Positions 7,972 through 17,613 of a stretch of DNA of 42,461 nt are shown here, in pieces. Below the pieces are notes generated by a model, which did not search any database, was not told where the DNA came from, and was given only the letters and a program-made list of their open reading frames with translations. Positions within the stretch are counted from its first letter, which is position 1, and the number at the start of each line of letters is the position of its first letter. Both the position numbers and the translations under genes were made by a program. Origin of the DNA: Desulfobulbaceae bacterium (GTDB taxonomy: Bacteria > Desulfobacterota > Desulfobulbia > Desulfobulbales > VMSU01); assembly GCA_015231515.1 (NCBI GenBank), contig JADGBM010000014.1, forward strand, positions 1 through 42,461, given 5' to 3'.

Positions 7972-8330
7972 TTCTGACTCCTGATTTTAGTATTATCCTA
8001 AGTGGTAACTCATCTAGATGCGGGCATAACAATACAAGCTGCGTGCCAAATCTGATTTTATTGTAAGATTAATTGTTTTGAGGGAGAATCGTGCATTTTT
8101 GCGGGTTGAGAAGAGATCACCAGGATTACAAATGTGTATAATTCTTACTCAAAATGACGACATCTGTCTCTTTTTTATACAAAGTTGAGTTGTGAAACGG
8201 GTTACAAATATATTTGACAAATTATAACACAATGTAGGATGATGGATATTCGTTTGAAAAAGTTCTGTAGAATTTCTAAGCCATTGTCGGAAAATGAACT
8301 GCATTGTTATGATTGCCCGCCTGAAAATTT
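7972..8330. other. Intergenic region upstream of hybrid kinase
   Basis: No gene or RNA recognised. The best promoter-like sequence for the kinase is TTGACA at 8214-8219 with TAGGAT at 8235-8240, but the 15-bp spacer is short, so I give it little weight. The rest is AT-rich and featureless to the eye. Confidence 0.35.
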
Positions 8331-11300
8331 ATGAAATTTTTTTCGATCAAAGATAAGCTGACATTAACCGTTGGCGCCTGCCTTGTATTTTCACTTGGTC
8401 TAGTAATCACCTATTCGATTATTACAATTCGCCAGCAAGCCATAAAAGTTGCCGAGAAATCGGCAGCTAATTCTTCGCAGTCGTTTGCAGATAAAATTCA
8501 AATGAATATTGCCCATTTTCATGAAACTGCGTCAGCAATGGCCGATTCATTTGCCGGGGCGAATCACTATGAATCAAACTTTAAGCTTACCCGTGAAACT
8601 GCTATCGACATGTTGGCAAATATTCTCGTTGAACATGAAAATCTTTCAGCGGTCTATACCGTTTGGGAGCCGGATGCCTTTGATAATTTTGATTTTGCTA
8701 ATAGAGGTCAACAGGGCAGTGATGCAACAGGGAGATTCAGTCCTTATTGGCAAAGAAATTCCGACGGTTCACTCGAACTTACAACGGCCAAAATTCACCT
8801 GACAGAGACAAATCAGGTAGGGCATAAATATTTTCATCCTAAAAATACACTGGAGCATCTGATAATCCCTTCAAGATCACAAGAAGGTAAGCGGTTAACA
8901 GATTTTTCATTAGCTGTTCCAATTGTGTTTAAAGGTCAATTCCTGGGTGTCGTTGGTGTTGTAATAGATCCTGTTTTTCTGCAGACCTTGCCTGTTAATT
9001 CAAAAAACTTTGAACAGGGTACAACGGTTTCGATTGTTTCTGAAACTGGTTTGATACTTGCTGATTCCGAAAACCCGCAACATATTGGTCTTAATATCGG
9101 AAGGGTAGGAGCAGACGATTTGGACCGCGATCTTCGGTTGCTTAAAGGAGAGGTACAGACAGGCGTGTTTGAGGATGAACATTTTGAACTGTTTCAGCCT
9201 GTTGCATTAAAGAACACGACAGAACGTTTATCGGTTATTGCTCGTTTCCCAATTAACTCTGTAACAGCTGGCGCCAGGAAACTGCTTGGTAATATGTTGA
9301 TTCTTGCGGGAATAATGCTGTTGTCTGCCCTTATCGTTATCCGGTTAATTTCACGCAAGTTCACCCAGCCGATTGAGGCGCTTATAGTTGCAACCCAAAA
9401 AATGAGTACCGGCCAACTGCGTGACCCATTGCGCATTAACTCAATGGATGAGCTTGGCGAACTTACTAATAATTTCAATGTCATGTTCCTCAGACGGCAG
9501 GAGGCAGAAAAGGAAAGTGAGCAGAGGCAAAACAGCCTCGAAGCCATTTTTGGGTCGGCTCCCGTTGGTATGGTCTTTTTTGATGAGAACTACTTGGTGC
9601 TCCGTGTAAACAGTGCTGCGGAGGCACTTTTCAATAATACACACGCTGCTATGATCACTAAGCGTCCGGGTAATGCTTTTTGTTGTGTTAATGCCAAAAC
9701 ACTACCTTGTGGCAGTACTGATTCATGCAAGGGCTGTCAGTTAATCGATGCCTTGAAATATGTTTTGATGACAGGTAGTTCTGTTCGGAAGATGGAGATC
9801 CAGGTAACCCATGAAAATGATGATGGGAAGACGACTACACCATGGCTGGAAATTAATGTGGAGACTGTCAGTCTTGAAGGTAAGAAGAATATTGTTCTTG
9901 TTTTGTCCGACATTACTGATCGTAAAAAGACGGAGTTGAAACTTGCTGAATACTCTGCGGGTCTTAAAGAAAAGGTAAAGGAACGGACAAATGAGTTGGA
10001 AGTTATCAATGAACGGCTATACAAGGAGGTGCAGATCCGTGCTGAGACAGAGTTACATCTCAAAGAGACAGCCGATAAACTGAGCATTGATAAGGTGAAG
10101 CTGGAGTGGGCAAATAATGAGGTCCGTGAGCTCATGAAGAGCTCCTACACTGACAGCAATGTGCGTTTCAAAAATCAGAGTCTTATGAAATGTTGGGAGG
10201 AGAAGGGCTGTGAAAAATGTGATTGTCCGTCGTATATGTCTGATGACCTTCGCTGCTGGCTGCAAGTAGGCACTTTTTGTGATGGCGGTTTTGCAACAGA
10301 TGTCAGTAAGAAAATACGCAATTGTGAGAAATGTAAAGTCTATCTCAATGCTACCGACGATCCGATCTCATCAATAGGTGAATATTTCAATACAATGATG
10401 TCAATTCTGTCTTCCAGGGCAAAAGAGTTGGATAAGGCACGAATAACTGCGCAAAAAGCCGCACTAGCCAAGAGTGAATTTCTGGCCAACATGAGTCACG
10501 AGATTAGAACGCCCATGAACGGAGTTGTTGGCATGGTTGAATTGTTGAAAGATACGGCCTTGGATAAGGAGCAACGTGATTACCTGGAAACAATCGAAAA
10601 CAGCTCGGAGGCGCTGCTTACCATTATTAACGATATCTTGGACTTCTCAAAAATTGATGCAGGAAAACTTGAACTTGAAAAAATAGATTTTGATTTACGT
10701 GAAGTGATGGATTCAATCAGTGATATTCTGGCGTTTCAGGCTCATGAGAAAAATCTTGAATTTGTCTGTCAGGTTTTACCGAAAGTACCCTCCAAGCTTG
10801 TAGGTGATCCGGGACGTCTTCGACAGATTATTATTAACCTTGTTGGTAATGCTATAAAATTTACTAATGCTGGTGAGGTTGTTGTTTCGGTGACTGTTGA
10901 AGAAGAAATTGATGATGTTGTTGGTTTACGCTTTACTGTTTCTGATACTGGGATTGGTCTCCCTGAAGGAAAAGTTTCTGAGCTTTTTAATCCGTTTACC
11001 CAAGCGGATGGGGCTGTAACCCGAAAGTTTGGAGGAACGGGCCTTGGTCTGACCATATGCAGGCGTTTAACAGAGTTGATGTCTGGAGTAATTGATGCCG
11101 GAAACAGAGAAGAGGGTGGTGCTGATTTTTGGTTCACGGCCTATTTTAATCGTCAGCTGACTTCTGAAGAAAAACTACCTTGTCTGGAAAGTGTTGATCC
11201 GCAGCAGGTAAATATTCTTGTAGTTGATGGGAATACTACGAATCGACTTTGGGTTTCAACTCTTCTGGATTCATGGCAGTTTAAATCAGATGTGGCGGGA

Positions 11301-12467
11301 AATCTTGATGAGGCGGTGGAAAAATTAATTGCTGCCAGAGAGAGCGACTTACCATTTAAGATAGTCATTACCAGCATGAAGTTTGATACAGCCTTTGAAA
11401 AATTTCTTGATAGAGCAATGGAGGGAGAGGCGCTGGCAAGAAAAGTCGTTGAAATGGGTATGACGGATCTGCATCTTATCCTGATGTCAAATATTGGTTT
11501 GCGTGGAGATGCCGCTAGACTTGAACGGCTTGGTTTTTCAGCGTTTCTGACTAAACCAGTAAAACAATCGACTCTGTTTGATTGCATTATGACTGCTCTT
11601 GAGAGTGACCATGCTAAGCGATTTGACAGAATTGAACGAAAGACTCTCAGCACACCAGAAAATTCACCACTGTATTGCTATGCAAAGATTCTGATAGCAG
11701 AGGATAATACGACAAATATTAAAGTAGCCCGTGGTTTACTACAGAAATTCGGCGTGGAGGCGGATGTCGTAAATAATGGACTGGAAGCGGTAGAGGCGCT
11801 TAGGGGAACAGAGTATGATCTAATTTTTATGGATTGTCAGATGCCGGTTATGGATGGCTATGCTGCGACGGCAGAAATACGAAAATTGTTAGGGGAGAAG
11901 AGTGTGACGCCTATTGTTGCAATGACAGCAAATGCACTGGTTGGCGATCGAGAGAAATGCCTGGATGCGGGTATGGATGATTATATCAGCAAACCATTAA
12001 GCGTATCTGCAATATCTTACATTATGTCTAAATGGCTCAGTTGTTCAAAACCTATGACCGAAGGTGAGACTGGCAATCTTAGTGATACGGATGAAGCTGT
12101 ATCTGGTGAACCTGTTGCAGCTAAGACTCAAATTGTACTGGATAAAGATGATCTGGTTGGTAGATTAGGGGGAGACGAAGAGTTGGCACATGAGGTACTT
12201 CGATCTTTTCTTGAAGAGATGCCTGGAAAAATTGATGAGCTTTCCGTGATAATCGAACAGCAGGATTTTACAAAAATTAAAAGTTTGGGCCATCTTATAA
12301 AGGGTATGGGGCGAAATATCAGCGCGCTTGATTTTCAGGAGATTGCCTTCGGGATTGAAAAGGCAGGAGAGGGAAATGAGGCTGAGAAGGCTGTTGCTTT
12401 ATTTCCTGAACTTAAAGTTCGGTTCGATCTAGTAGTTGCAGAGATTAAGAGACACATCGGGGTATAG
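8331..12467 (+). CDS. Hybrid sensor histidine kinase with pseudo-receiver, receiver and HPt
   Basis: A 1378-aa inner-membrane phosphorelay protein. It begins with a membrane helix (about 11-33), then a periplasmic Cache-like sensor (about 40-310), a second helix (about 320-342) and a HAMP segment. Next come a PAS domain (about 403-530) with an inserted Cys cluster (451-469) and a coiled coil. A cytoplasmic eight-Cys module (C621-C668; [21 protein letters not shown]) follows. HisKA has SHEIRTPMN with H723; HATPase has Asn at 836 and 840 and GGTGLGL. Receiver 1 (about 961-1092) lacks the phospho-acceptor Asp (ITSMKFD) and has VDG for VDD. Receiver 2 has D1168 and K1221. The HPt domain has H1321. 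The ligand is unknown. The 12543 response regulator follows. Confidence 0.92.
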   Translation: MKFFSIKDKLTLTVGACLVFSLGLVITYSIITIRQQAIKVAEKSAANSSQSFADKIQMNIAHFHETASAMADSFAGANHYESNFKLTRETAIDMLANILVEHENLSAVYTVWEPDAFDNFDFANRGQQGSDATGRFSPYWQRNSDGSLELTTAKIHLTETNQVGHKYFHPKNTLEHLIIPSRSQEGKRLTDFSLAVPIVFKGQFLGVVGVVIDPVFLQTLPVNSKNFEQGTTVSIVSETGLILADSENPQHIGLNIGRVGADDLDRDLRLLKGEVQTGVFEDEHFELFQPVALKNTTERLSVIARFPINSVTAGARKLLGNMLILAGIMLLSALIVIRLISRKFTQPIEALIVATQKMSTGQLRDPLRINSMDELGELTNNFNVMFLRRQEAEKESEQRQNSLEAIFGSAPVGMVFFDENYLVLRVNSAAEALFNNTHAAMITKRPGNAFCCVNAKTLPCGSTDSCKGCQLIDALKYVLMTGSSVRKMEIQVTHENDDGKTTTPWLEINVETVSLEGKKNIVLVLSDITDRKKTELKLAEYSAGLKEKVKERTNELEVINERLYKEVQIRAETELHLKETADKLSIDKVKLEWANNEVRELMKSSYTDSNVRFKNQSLMKCWEEKGCEKCDCPSYMSDDLRCWLQVGTFCDGGFATDVSKKIRNCEKCKVYLNATDDPISSIGEYFNTMMSILSSRAKELDKARITAQKAALAKSEFLANMSHEIRTPMNGVVGMVELLKDTALDKEQRDYLETIENSSEALLTIINDILDFSKIDAGKLELEKIDFDLREVMDSISDILAFQAHEKNLEFVCQVLPKVPSKLVGDPGRLRQIIINLVGNAIKFTNAGEVVVSVTVEEEIDDVVGLRFTVSDTGIGLPEGKVSELFNPFTQADGAVTRKFGGTGLGLTICRRLTELMSGVIDAGNREEGGADFWFTAYFNRQLTSEEKLPCLESVDPQQVNILVVDGNTTNRLWVSTLLDSWQFKSDVAGNLDEAVEKLIAARESDLPFKIVITSMKFDTAFEKFLDRAMEGEALARKVVEMGMTDLHLILMSNIGLRGDAARLERLGFSAFLTKPVKQSTLFDCIMTALESDHAKRFDRIERKTLSTPENSPLYCYAKILIAEDNTTNIKVARGLLQKFGVEADVVNNGLEAVEALRGTEYDLIFMDCQMPVMDGYAATAEIRKLLGEKSVTPIVAMTANALVGDREKCLDAGMDDYISKPLSVSAISYIMSKWLSCSKPMTEGETGNLSDTDEAVSGEPVAAKTQIVLDKDDLVGRLGGDEELAHEVLRSFLEEMPGKIDELSVIIEQQDFTKIKSLGHLIKGMGRNISALDFQEIAFGIEKAGEGNEAEKAVALFPELKVRFDLVVAEIKRHIGV

Positions 12468-12542
12468 CTGTAAACCAACTTATTGCCGGAGTTTTTTTTG
12501 AGTGTATTGAGGGAATTTTAGAAATTATACTAGGGGGAAGGG

Positions 12543-12899
12543 ATGAAAATTTTGATTGCTGACGATGATAAGACGATTCACATTTCATTTACCAAGCCGT
12601 TGGTGAATAAGGGTCACGAGGTGCTTAATGCCTATGATGGTGAGGAAGCCTACGAAAAGGCCAAAGCAGAGATGCCTGATTTGATACTTCTTGATGTCAC
12701 TATGCCGGGAATGGATGGCAGGGATGTCTGTAAAAAACTTAAACAGTCCGTTGATACTAAAAAAATTACAATCGTCATGCTGACCGCCAAGGACCAGCAG
12801 TTTGATCGACAGGTTGGTTTTGAAGTGGGAGCTGATGACTATATAGTTAAGCCATGCTCAGTTGCTTTTATTGAGCGTGTTCTTAACAAAATGAAGTGA
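12543..12899 (+). CDS. Single-domain response regulator (CheY-like)
   Basis: A 118-aa receiver with no output domain. The acidic pocket is D7-D8-D9, the phospho-acceptor is D51 in LLDVTMPGMDG, and T81 and K103 (VKP) complete the site. A strong SD (AGGGGGAAGGG) immediately precedes the ATG. It lies 75 bp downstream of the hybrid kinase and probably receives phosphate from that protein's HPt His. With no DNA-binding part, it must act on a protein partner that is not identifiable here. Confidence 0.92.
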   Translation: MKILIADDDKTIHISFTKPLVNKGHEVLNAYDGEEAYEKAKAEMPDLILLDVTMPGMDGRDVCKKLKQSVDTKKITIVMLTAKDQQFDRQVGFEVGADDYIVKPCSVAFIERVLNKMK

Positions 12900-12922
12900 T
12901 AACTGTGTATCGCTTACTTTTA
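12894..12922 (+). terminator. Hairpin at the end of the response-regulator gene
   Basis: AAGTGATA (12894-12901) pairs with TATCGCTT (12908-12915), including one G-U pair, across a 6-base loop, and is followed by ACTTTTAG. It overlaps the stop codon and separates this gene from the convergent operon. The T-tract is short, so termination is plausible but not certain. Confidence 0.4.
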
Positions 12923-13774
12923 GAGGCCGCAGAGCATGAAACCAAGAATCGGTTGGCATTTTTCCAGGCAGGCAGGATAAAAGTTTTTGTGTGATTTGCT
13001 TTTTGATCGGTTCGTTCTCCCCCAGAAGAATTCAGCAACGCCCAGTGGAGTAAGGTTGTTGCTTGCTGCATATCCTAAGAGTTTTGGCGCGCAGCAATCA
13101 CCAACTCCGGTTGGTATTCCTCTGCCTTTTCCTCGAAAAACATCGGTCAGGGCCGCTGTCTCACCTCTGAAGTTAGGCAGGAGGTAAAGGGTGTGAATTT
13201 TACGCATGAGGTTTTGAGACAAAAGGCGACGGTCTTGCCTTAGTTGATTCCGCTTTGATGAGTCGTGTTCAAAAGCTTCAATTTCACGCCCAAGGCTCTT
13301 AATGTTTTTTTCAACATTTCGACAGAGAGCATCCATCTTTTGGATATTAAACAGAGGCGGAACCCAGCCGTTAACCTGCCAGATACCATCGTATTGACCT
13401 GAAAAAGCCTTTATTGTGCCGACGGTTCCATCTGGATGTCGGCAGGTCATAACTCCAAACATTTGCCCTCTGGCCGAACCGAAAAGGTAGTCTGTTGAGA
13501 GTTTGGGGTCAGAAGTTGAACTAGCAAAATCTATGTGTTTTGATTCCTCTAAGGTAGACATAAGCTGATCACAATAGGCAAGTGCTGCGCCTGGATATAT
13601 GTGGTGGGTGGTGTTGCAGGTTTGGCAGTACCCAGATGAACTTGCTTTATCTGATTCCACATAAGAAAAGTGCTCTACAACAGGTGTAAAGCACTTCGGG
13701 TAAATAGTCTTTTCTTGCAGATCAGGAGTATTCTGATACTGGTTGTTTGGTGGTGCTTGGTGATGCTTCGTCAA
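12920..13774 (-). CDS. Standalone RluA-family N-terminal-type domain, no synthase domain
   Basis: A 284-aa protein. It starts its conserved part with YPKCFTP (about 25), then GQMFGVM...DGTVGTIKAFSG (about 103-125), VPPLF (about 138), a basic coiled-coil-like stretch (about 150-195), and GDCCAPKLLGYAA, AEFFWG and YPACLEKCQPILGFML at the end. This is the arrangement of the N-terminal extension found before the catalytic domain in some RluA-family pseudouridine synthases. The catalytic HRLD-containing domain is absent; the protein stops where that domain would begin. The start is a TTG overlapping cytochrome b by 53 bp, so it appears translationally coupled in the cytochrome operon. Function unknown; conserved Cys suggest metal binding. 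Confidence 0.7.
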   Translation of the reverse strand: MTKHHQAPPNNQYQNTPDLQEKTIYPKCFTPVVEHFSYVESDKASSSGYCQTCNTTHHIYPGAALAYCDQLMSTLEESKHIDFASSTSDPKLSTDYLFGSARGQMFGVMTCRHPDGTVGTIKAFSGQYDGIWQVNGWVPPLFNIQKMDALCRNVEKNIKSLGREIEAFEHDSSKRNQLRQDRRLLSQNLMRKIHTLYLLPNFRGETAALTDVFRGKGRGIPTGVGDCCAPKLLGYAASNNLTPLGVAEFFWGRTNRSKSKSHKNFYPACLEKCQPILGFMLCGL

Positions 13775-14390
13775 GTTCTTCGTATCCTGTAAACATGGCC
13801 TTTATATGCGCAAGGGGCGTATGGCCTAAGGTTGCTAGATAAATATGGCCAAATATAAACGATGTAAAGAAAAAGAAAAGAAGTACATGGACTGTATTGA
13901 CTATCATAGTTCCACCCAGCATATTTATGATGTTTTCAAACTGTTGGACTTTCCATAAAAATAGACCTGACAACATTTGAGCTGGAATTAATACGAACAT
14001 AATCGTTGCATAGGTCTTTTGTTGAAGAACGTTGAACTTATTTTTTTCTGTCATCTGATGCGGGTTAGGGTCACCAACAAAGATACCATAAACATAGTAA
14101 CGGATCTGTAATTTTGCTCTGGCTATCCAGCGTTTTGGATTGGGGATATATGCGCGTATTTGACCAGAAAACAGACCGTACAGCAGCCAAAGGAAGTAGT
14201 TGTGAATCACCATGAAACCCACATAGTTATGCAGATGAATTGCTTCTTCCAGCGAGACGATTTGCAGGTTTTCAGCAAATCGAATCTGAATTCCTGTCAG
14301 GATTAAAAATACAAACCCCACAGCATTAACCCAATGCCAGACCCTGATTGGTGCGTGATGCACATAGACTGACTTATGCGAAGAACTCAT
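13722..14390 (-). CDS. Di-heme-type membrane cytochrome b subunit
   Basis: A 222-aa integral membrane protein with about four helices. Candidate heme-b ligands are H19 (RVWHWVNA), H52/H54 (HLHNYVGF), H168 and H182 (NTVHVLL, FGHIYL). This is the pattern of the cytochrome b561/hydrogenase/thiosulfate-reductase-type b subunits that exchange electrons between quinones and periplasmic c hemes. Its start overlaps the stop of the cytochrome c gene by 4 bp (ATGA), so the two are translationally coupled and probably form one membrane complex. The C-terminal tail after about 200 is polar and non-conserved. Confidence 0.85.
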   Translation of the reverse strand: MSSSHKSVYVHHAPIRVWHWVNAVGFVFLILTGIQIRFAENLQIVSLEEAIHLHNYVGFMVIHNYFLWLLYGLFSGQIRAYIPNPKRWIARAKLQIRYYVYGIFVGDPNPHQMTEKNKFNVLQQKTYATIMFVLIPAQMLSGLFLWKVQQFENIINMLGGTMIVNTVHVLLFFFFTSFIFGHIYLATLGHTPLAHIKAMFTGYEELDEASPSTTKQPVSEYS

Positions 14391-15508
14391 GGCTTGGCCT
14401 CCTTTTTATTATTACGTGCAGCTTCTTTGTCATTTCTTTTTCTGCGTAGGGGCACGGTAAGCATTCTGCCAATTTGATGACCGGATATACCGAAGACGGC
14501 ACCAATAATCATCAACACTCCGATGATATCAAGCTCGCGTATTCGAGTTCCTCCTGGCATGTAAAAGTTGCTTAATGTGTAAGTCTCCAATACGTCTCTA
14601 TCAAGGACATAATGATCTACTGTTCCGTTATCGTGTGGAAAAAACAGTGTTACCGCTTCAAAAAATGGTGATGCCGGTAAGTGGCAGTCTTCGCAGTTAC
14701 GTTGAGCGGCAGCTTTGCTGACCTGATGAATTAAAGGCTGATGTTCTGAAAGGAGTTCCCCGTGAAATGTAGCATGGATACCTTTTCTTTTAAGAATAAA
14801 AACCATGTTTTCAAACTCTTTGCGGCTGAGACTGCCACTTCCATCGGAGTCGAGTAAATCCATAAAAGAGTCCTGATCAGTATCAAGGGCAGTTAAAATG
14901 GTGTCAGGACTGGTGAACGACTTTGTGACGAGGTCGTAGAGTCTCAGATGAATATGGCGTGGCGCATCTGGAGAGTGACAGACTGTACATTCAACATAGG
15001 TGAAATGAGACTCCTTTTGGGGAAGCCAGTTGTGGAACTTAAACGGATCGTGGCATTTAAGGCATGATCCGTTTTCTCTTTCAAGCACGGGTTTATTGGC
15101 CAGGCTTTTGGTGAAATGATAGCTATGACAAGCGGTACAATGAATGCTCATCCCTTTTTTGTTGGCCTGGGCATGAACGCTGCGCTCATAATTTTCTCCT
15201 TCTTCTTCATGGCAATTTGAACAGACGACCTGTGCCATTTCGATGGGATGAGGTGGGTCATTATCCATGTCGAGTTTTGTTATGTCAGAATGGCAATCAA
15301 CACAACCAATTCCGTTGATATTGTGTATTGAGTATTGAAACTCGCGATAATCAAAACTGATTTGATCATTACTGCCGTGCGAATTAGTTCTTACAATTGA
15401 TTCATCGCCGTGACATTCCATACATTCATTATTATCAATGGCAAATGAGATAAAAGGAGAAAAGTAGATCAGTGCGAAAATGAGAACAGGTATATGTTTA
15501 TTTTTCAT
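14387..15508 (-). CDS. Seven-heme cytochrome c with EF-hand and C-terminal anchor
   Basis: A 373-aa protein with an N-terminal signal peptide (about 1-23) and seven CxxCH heme sites at residues 29, 69, 96, 124, 149, 174 and 272. Between hemes six and seven lies a canonical EF-hand loop, DSDGSGSLSRKE (220-231), preceded by a second partial acidic loop (DTDQDS, 209-214). A hydrophobic helix at about 327-345 anchors the C-terminus, followed by a Lys/Arg-rich tail, so the hemes face the periplasm. With the coupled cytochrome b it probably makes a quinone-linked electron conduit; donor and acceptor are unknown. AAGGGGG stands just upstream of the ATG. A strong sigma-54 promoter lies about 110 bp upstream. 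Confidence 0.9.
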   Translation of the reverse strand: MKNKHIPVLIFALIYFSPFISFAIDNNECMECHGDESIVRTNSHGSNDQISFDYREFQYSIHNINGIGCVDCHSDITKLDMDNDPPHPIEMAQVVCSNCHEEEGENYERSVHAQANKKGMSIHCTACHSYHFTKSLANKPVLERENGSCLKCHDPFKFHNWLPQKESHFTYVECTVCHSPDAPRHIHLRLYDLVTKSFTSPDTILTALDTDQDSFMDLLDSDGSGSLSRKEFENMVFILKRKGIHATFHGELLSEHQPLIHQVSKAAAQRNCEDCHLPASPFFEAVTLFFPHDNGTVDHYVLDRDVLETYTLSNFYMPGGTRIRELDIIGVLMIIGAVFGISGHQIGRMLTVPLRRKRNDKEAARNNKKEAKP

Positions 15509-15620
15509 TAGATCCCCCTTTTTGAAGATTGATTAGTGCATTTAATTGAGAAACTCGGCTGCAATGCGAGTAAGGTGTTCATCAGGTGTTAGCCATCTTT
15601 AAACGCATCTTCATTCGCTT

Positions 15621-15642
15621 GTAAAAGCAAGGCTTATGCCAA
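15621..15642 (-). promoter_or_regulatory. Sigma-54 promoter of the cytochrome operon
   Basis: On the minus strand the sequence reads TTGGCATAAGCCTTGCTTTT. It contains the -24 GG and -12 GC elements exactly ten bases apart, against the known consensus TGGCACG-N4-TTGCW. The expected start of transcription is near 15615, about 107 bp before the cytochrome c ATG. The divergent gene encodes a sigma-54 activator, which supports the call. Confidence 0.75.
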
Positions 15643-15683
15643 TAAGAAAATCTTCAATTAATAGTTGGGGTTAGACGATATCT

Positions 15684-15710
15684 GTCTGCGGCAAATTGCC
15701 ACATGCAGAC
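15684..15710. promoter_or_regulatory. Nested palindrome, candidate activator site
   Basis: An outer repeat GTCTGC (15684-15689)/GCAGAC (15705-15710) encloses a perfect inner dyad GGCAA-A-TTGCC (15690-15700). It lies roughly 70-95 bp upstream of the predicted start of the sigma-54 cytochrome promoter, the usual distance for an enhancer-binding-protein site. It also lies upstream of the divergent activator gene. The role is inferred from position. Confidence 0.45.
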
Positions 15711-15847
15711 TTGTAGAACATCATGTAGGGTGAGTGTACCAAAGGAATAATTGCTTGCTTTTCTACGGGTTTTTATCGATAGTGTAATTATAGTGTAAAA
15801 ATTTATGACCGATGAGCTCGTAAACTAGGCACATTGGAGATTTTGCT

Positions 15848-17227
15848 ATGATGAAGTTTGATCGAAATGAGTTTTCTTTTGACGGGGTGGGGCTGTGGAT
15901 TCTTGACTCTATTGCCGATGGGGTATTTACCGTAGACCAAAACCTCAACATCACGTCATTCAACAAAGCCGCTGAGGATATCACCGGTGTCCCATGTGCT
16001 GACGCTATTGGCCAGAAATGCTTTGATGTCTTTCGGGCCAATATCTGTCAGTCAACTTGTGCCCTGAAACAGTCTATTAAGACCGGGGAAAACATAGTTA
16101 ATCTCGATATTAATATTCTGAATGCCAAGGGCTGTAAAGTTCCAATTACCGTGAGTACTTCGGTACTGCGCAATAAAGCTGATCAAATAATTGGTGGTGT
16201 TTCAACGTTTCGGGATATTTCGACAATCGATACCTTGAGAAAGGAGATCAGCAAGCAGTATGTCTTTGAAGATATTGTTAGTAAAAACAATAAGATACAT
16301 AGTATATTGTCGACCTTGCCTGATATCGCCGAAAGCGAATCTACTGTCTTAATCGAAGGGCCAAGCGGCTCGGGCAAGGAACTTTTTGCTAAGGCAATTC
16401 ATAAATTAAGTGAAAGAAAGGGAAAGTTTGTTGCTTTAAATTGTGCAGCGCTTCCCGATACACTGCTTGAATCTGAGCTTTTTGGTTATAAGAAAGGCGC
16501 ATTTACAGGTGCTAAAAAGGATAAAGCTGGAAGGTTCGCTCTGGCCGAAAAAGGTACATTGTTTCTTGATGAGATTGGTGACGTTTCACCAGCCCTTCAG
16601 CTCCGACTGTTACGAGTTCTACAGGAAAAAGAGTATGAGCCTCTGGGCGGAACTGTAACCGTTAAGAGTGATGTTCGTATTGTTGCCGCAACTAATAAAC
16701 ACTTACGTGAACTGGTTGATTGTGGACATTTTCGAGATGATCTGTACTTTCGTCTCAATGTGATTAAAATTCCCTTGCCACCGCTATATGAGCACAAGGA
16801 AGACATTCCCCTGCTGGTTGACCATTTTATTGTCAAGTTTAACGGTTTGAAGGCCAAGAAGATCAAGAGTTGCTCGCCAACGGTGATGAACTACCTGATG
16901 AAGTATGATTATCCCGGAAATATAAGGGAGTTGGAAAACATTATTGAGTATTGTTTTGTGCTTTGTCATGGGAAAGTCATCGAGGAGCACCATCTCCCAA
17001 TCGAATTTATCGAATGCTCTCTGCAAAAAAGCCTTGATGATAAGCCCGTTCAGCAGAAGGTAAATTTCTCCAACGCAGAAGTTGGTGTGATTATGGATGC
17101 TTTAGAAAAATTTAATGGCTGTCGACGAGTGACAGCTGAATATTTAGGTATTGAAAAAACAACGCTTTGGCGTAAAATGAAAAAGTACGGAATATATTTC
17201 CCCGCCGATAAAATCAGTACCAACTAA
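15848..17227 (+). CDS. PAS-containing sigma-54-dependent activator (enhancer-binding protein)
   Basis: A 459-aa transcription activator. The N-terminal PAS domain (about 12-125) contains a Cys-containing insert (C58, C67, C71). The AAA+ domain (about 140-375) has Walker A GPSGSGKE (171-178), the sigma-54-contacting GAFTGA loop (217-222), Walker B GTLFLDEIGD (236-245) and an FRDDLYFRL arginine segment (295-303). A Fis-type helix-turn-helix (about 423-447) ends the protein. TTGGAG precedes the ATG by nine bases. There is no receiver domain, so the signal is probably sensed by the PAS/Cys region. It lies divergent from a cytochrome operon with a sigma-54 promoter and upstream of a NifX-like gene with another; both are likely targets. 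Confidence 0.93.
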   Translation: MMKFDRNEFSFDGVGLWILDSIADGVFTVDQNLNITSFNKAAEDITGVPCADAIGQKCFDVFRANICQSTCALKQSIKTGENIVNLDINILNAKGCKVPITVSTSVLRNKADQIIGGVSTFRDISTIDTLRKEISKQYVFEDIVSKNNKIHSILSTLPDIAESESTVLIEGPSGSGKELFAKAIHKLSERKGKFVALNCAALPDTLLESELFGYKKGAFTGAKKDKAGRFALAEKGTLFLDEIGDVSPALQLRLLRVLQEKEYEPLGGTVTVKSDVRIVAATNKHLRELVDCGHFRDDLYFRLNVIKIPLPPLYEHKEDIPLLVDHFIVKFNGLKAKKIKSCSPTVMNYLMKYDYPGNIRELENIIEYCFVLCHGKVIEEHHLPIEFIECSLQKSLDDKPVQQKVNFSNAEVGVIMDALEKFNGCRRVTAEYLGIEKTTLWRKMKKYGIYFPADKISTN

Positions 17228-17342
17228 TGAGCTGCCGGCTTTTAACTCCTCCTCTCTGTTATTTTCTTCTTTGTCTTTTCGCTCCGAAACCATTCAATAC
17301 GTAATCTCCTGCTTGACAAGGGTATGTTCAATCCCTGCTATC

Positions 17343-17387
17343 TTGCACAAATGCAATAATGCGGATTGCAAGATTGCAAGGATGCAA
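17343..17387. promoter_or_regulatory. Three TTGCA-N4-TGCAA palindromes, candidate enhancer
   Basis: Perfect copies of TTGCA-N4-TGCAA lie at 17343-17356, 17366-17379 and 17374-17387, the last two overlapping. They sit about 155-200 bp upstream of the sigma-54-like promoter of the NifX-like gene, a typical position for an activator site, and just after the activator gene. That the neighbouring activator binds them is inference. Confidence 0.6.
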
Positions 17388-17540
17388 TGCTTTTAATTTT
17401 AAATGAAGCATTGCTCTTTGATTGTTTCTGTAAAAAATGAGACAGGTTTATCTCTAAATCAGATGTAGTTTTTGTGAAACCCACATAAAGAGTAGGCGGC
17501 CAGCCTATGCTCTTACAAAAATGTGCGCATGTTAAAAATC

Positions 17541-17556
17541 TGGTACGTATATTGAT
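17541..17556 (+). promoter_or_regulatory. Sigma-54-like promoter of the NifX-like gene
   Basis: TGGTACGTATATTGAT matches TGGCACG-N4-TTGCW except for T in the -24 block and A for the C of the -12 GC. It lies about 58 bp before the ATG at 17614. The imperfect -12 element lowers confidence; the upstream palindromes raise it. The rest of the 17228-17613 gap shows no gene. Confidence 0.5.
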
Positions 17557-17613
17557 AGTTTCTCATCTGTGCTGTGATTTTTTTAATATATATTGAAAAA
17601 AATGAGGATGTGA

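Noticed and set aside
8214-8240. TTGACA/TAGGAT as hybrid-kinase promoter
   Set aside because: The 15-bp spacer is shorter than usual and the -10 is poor; mentioned only in the gap entry.
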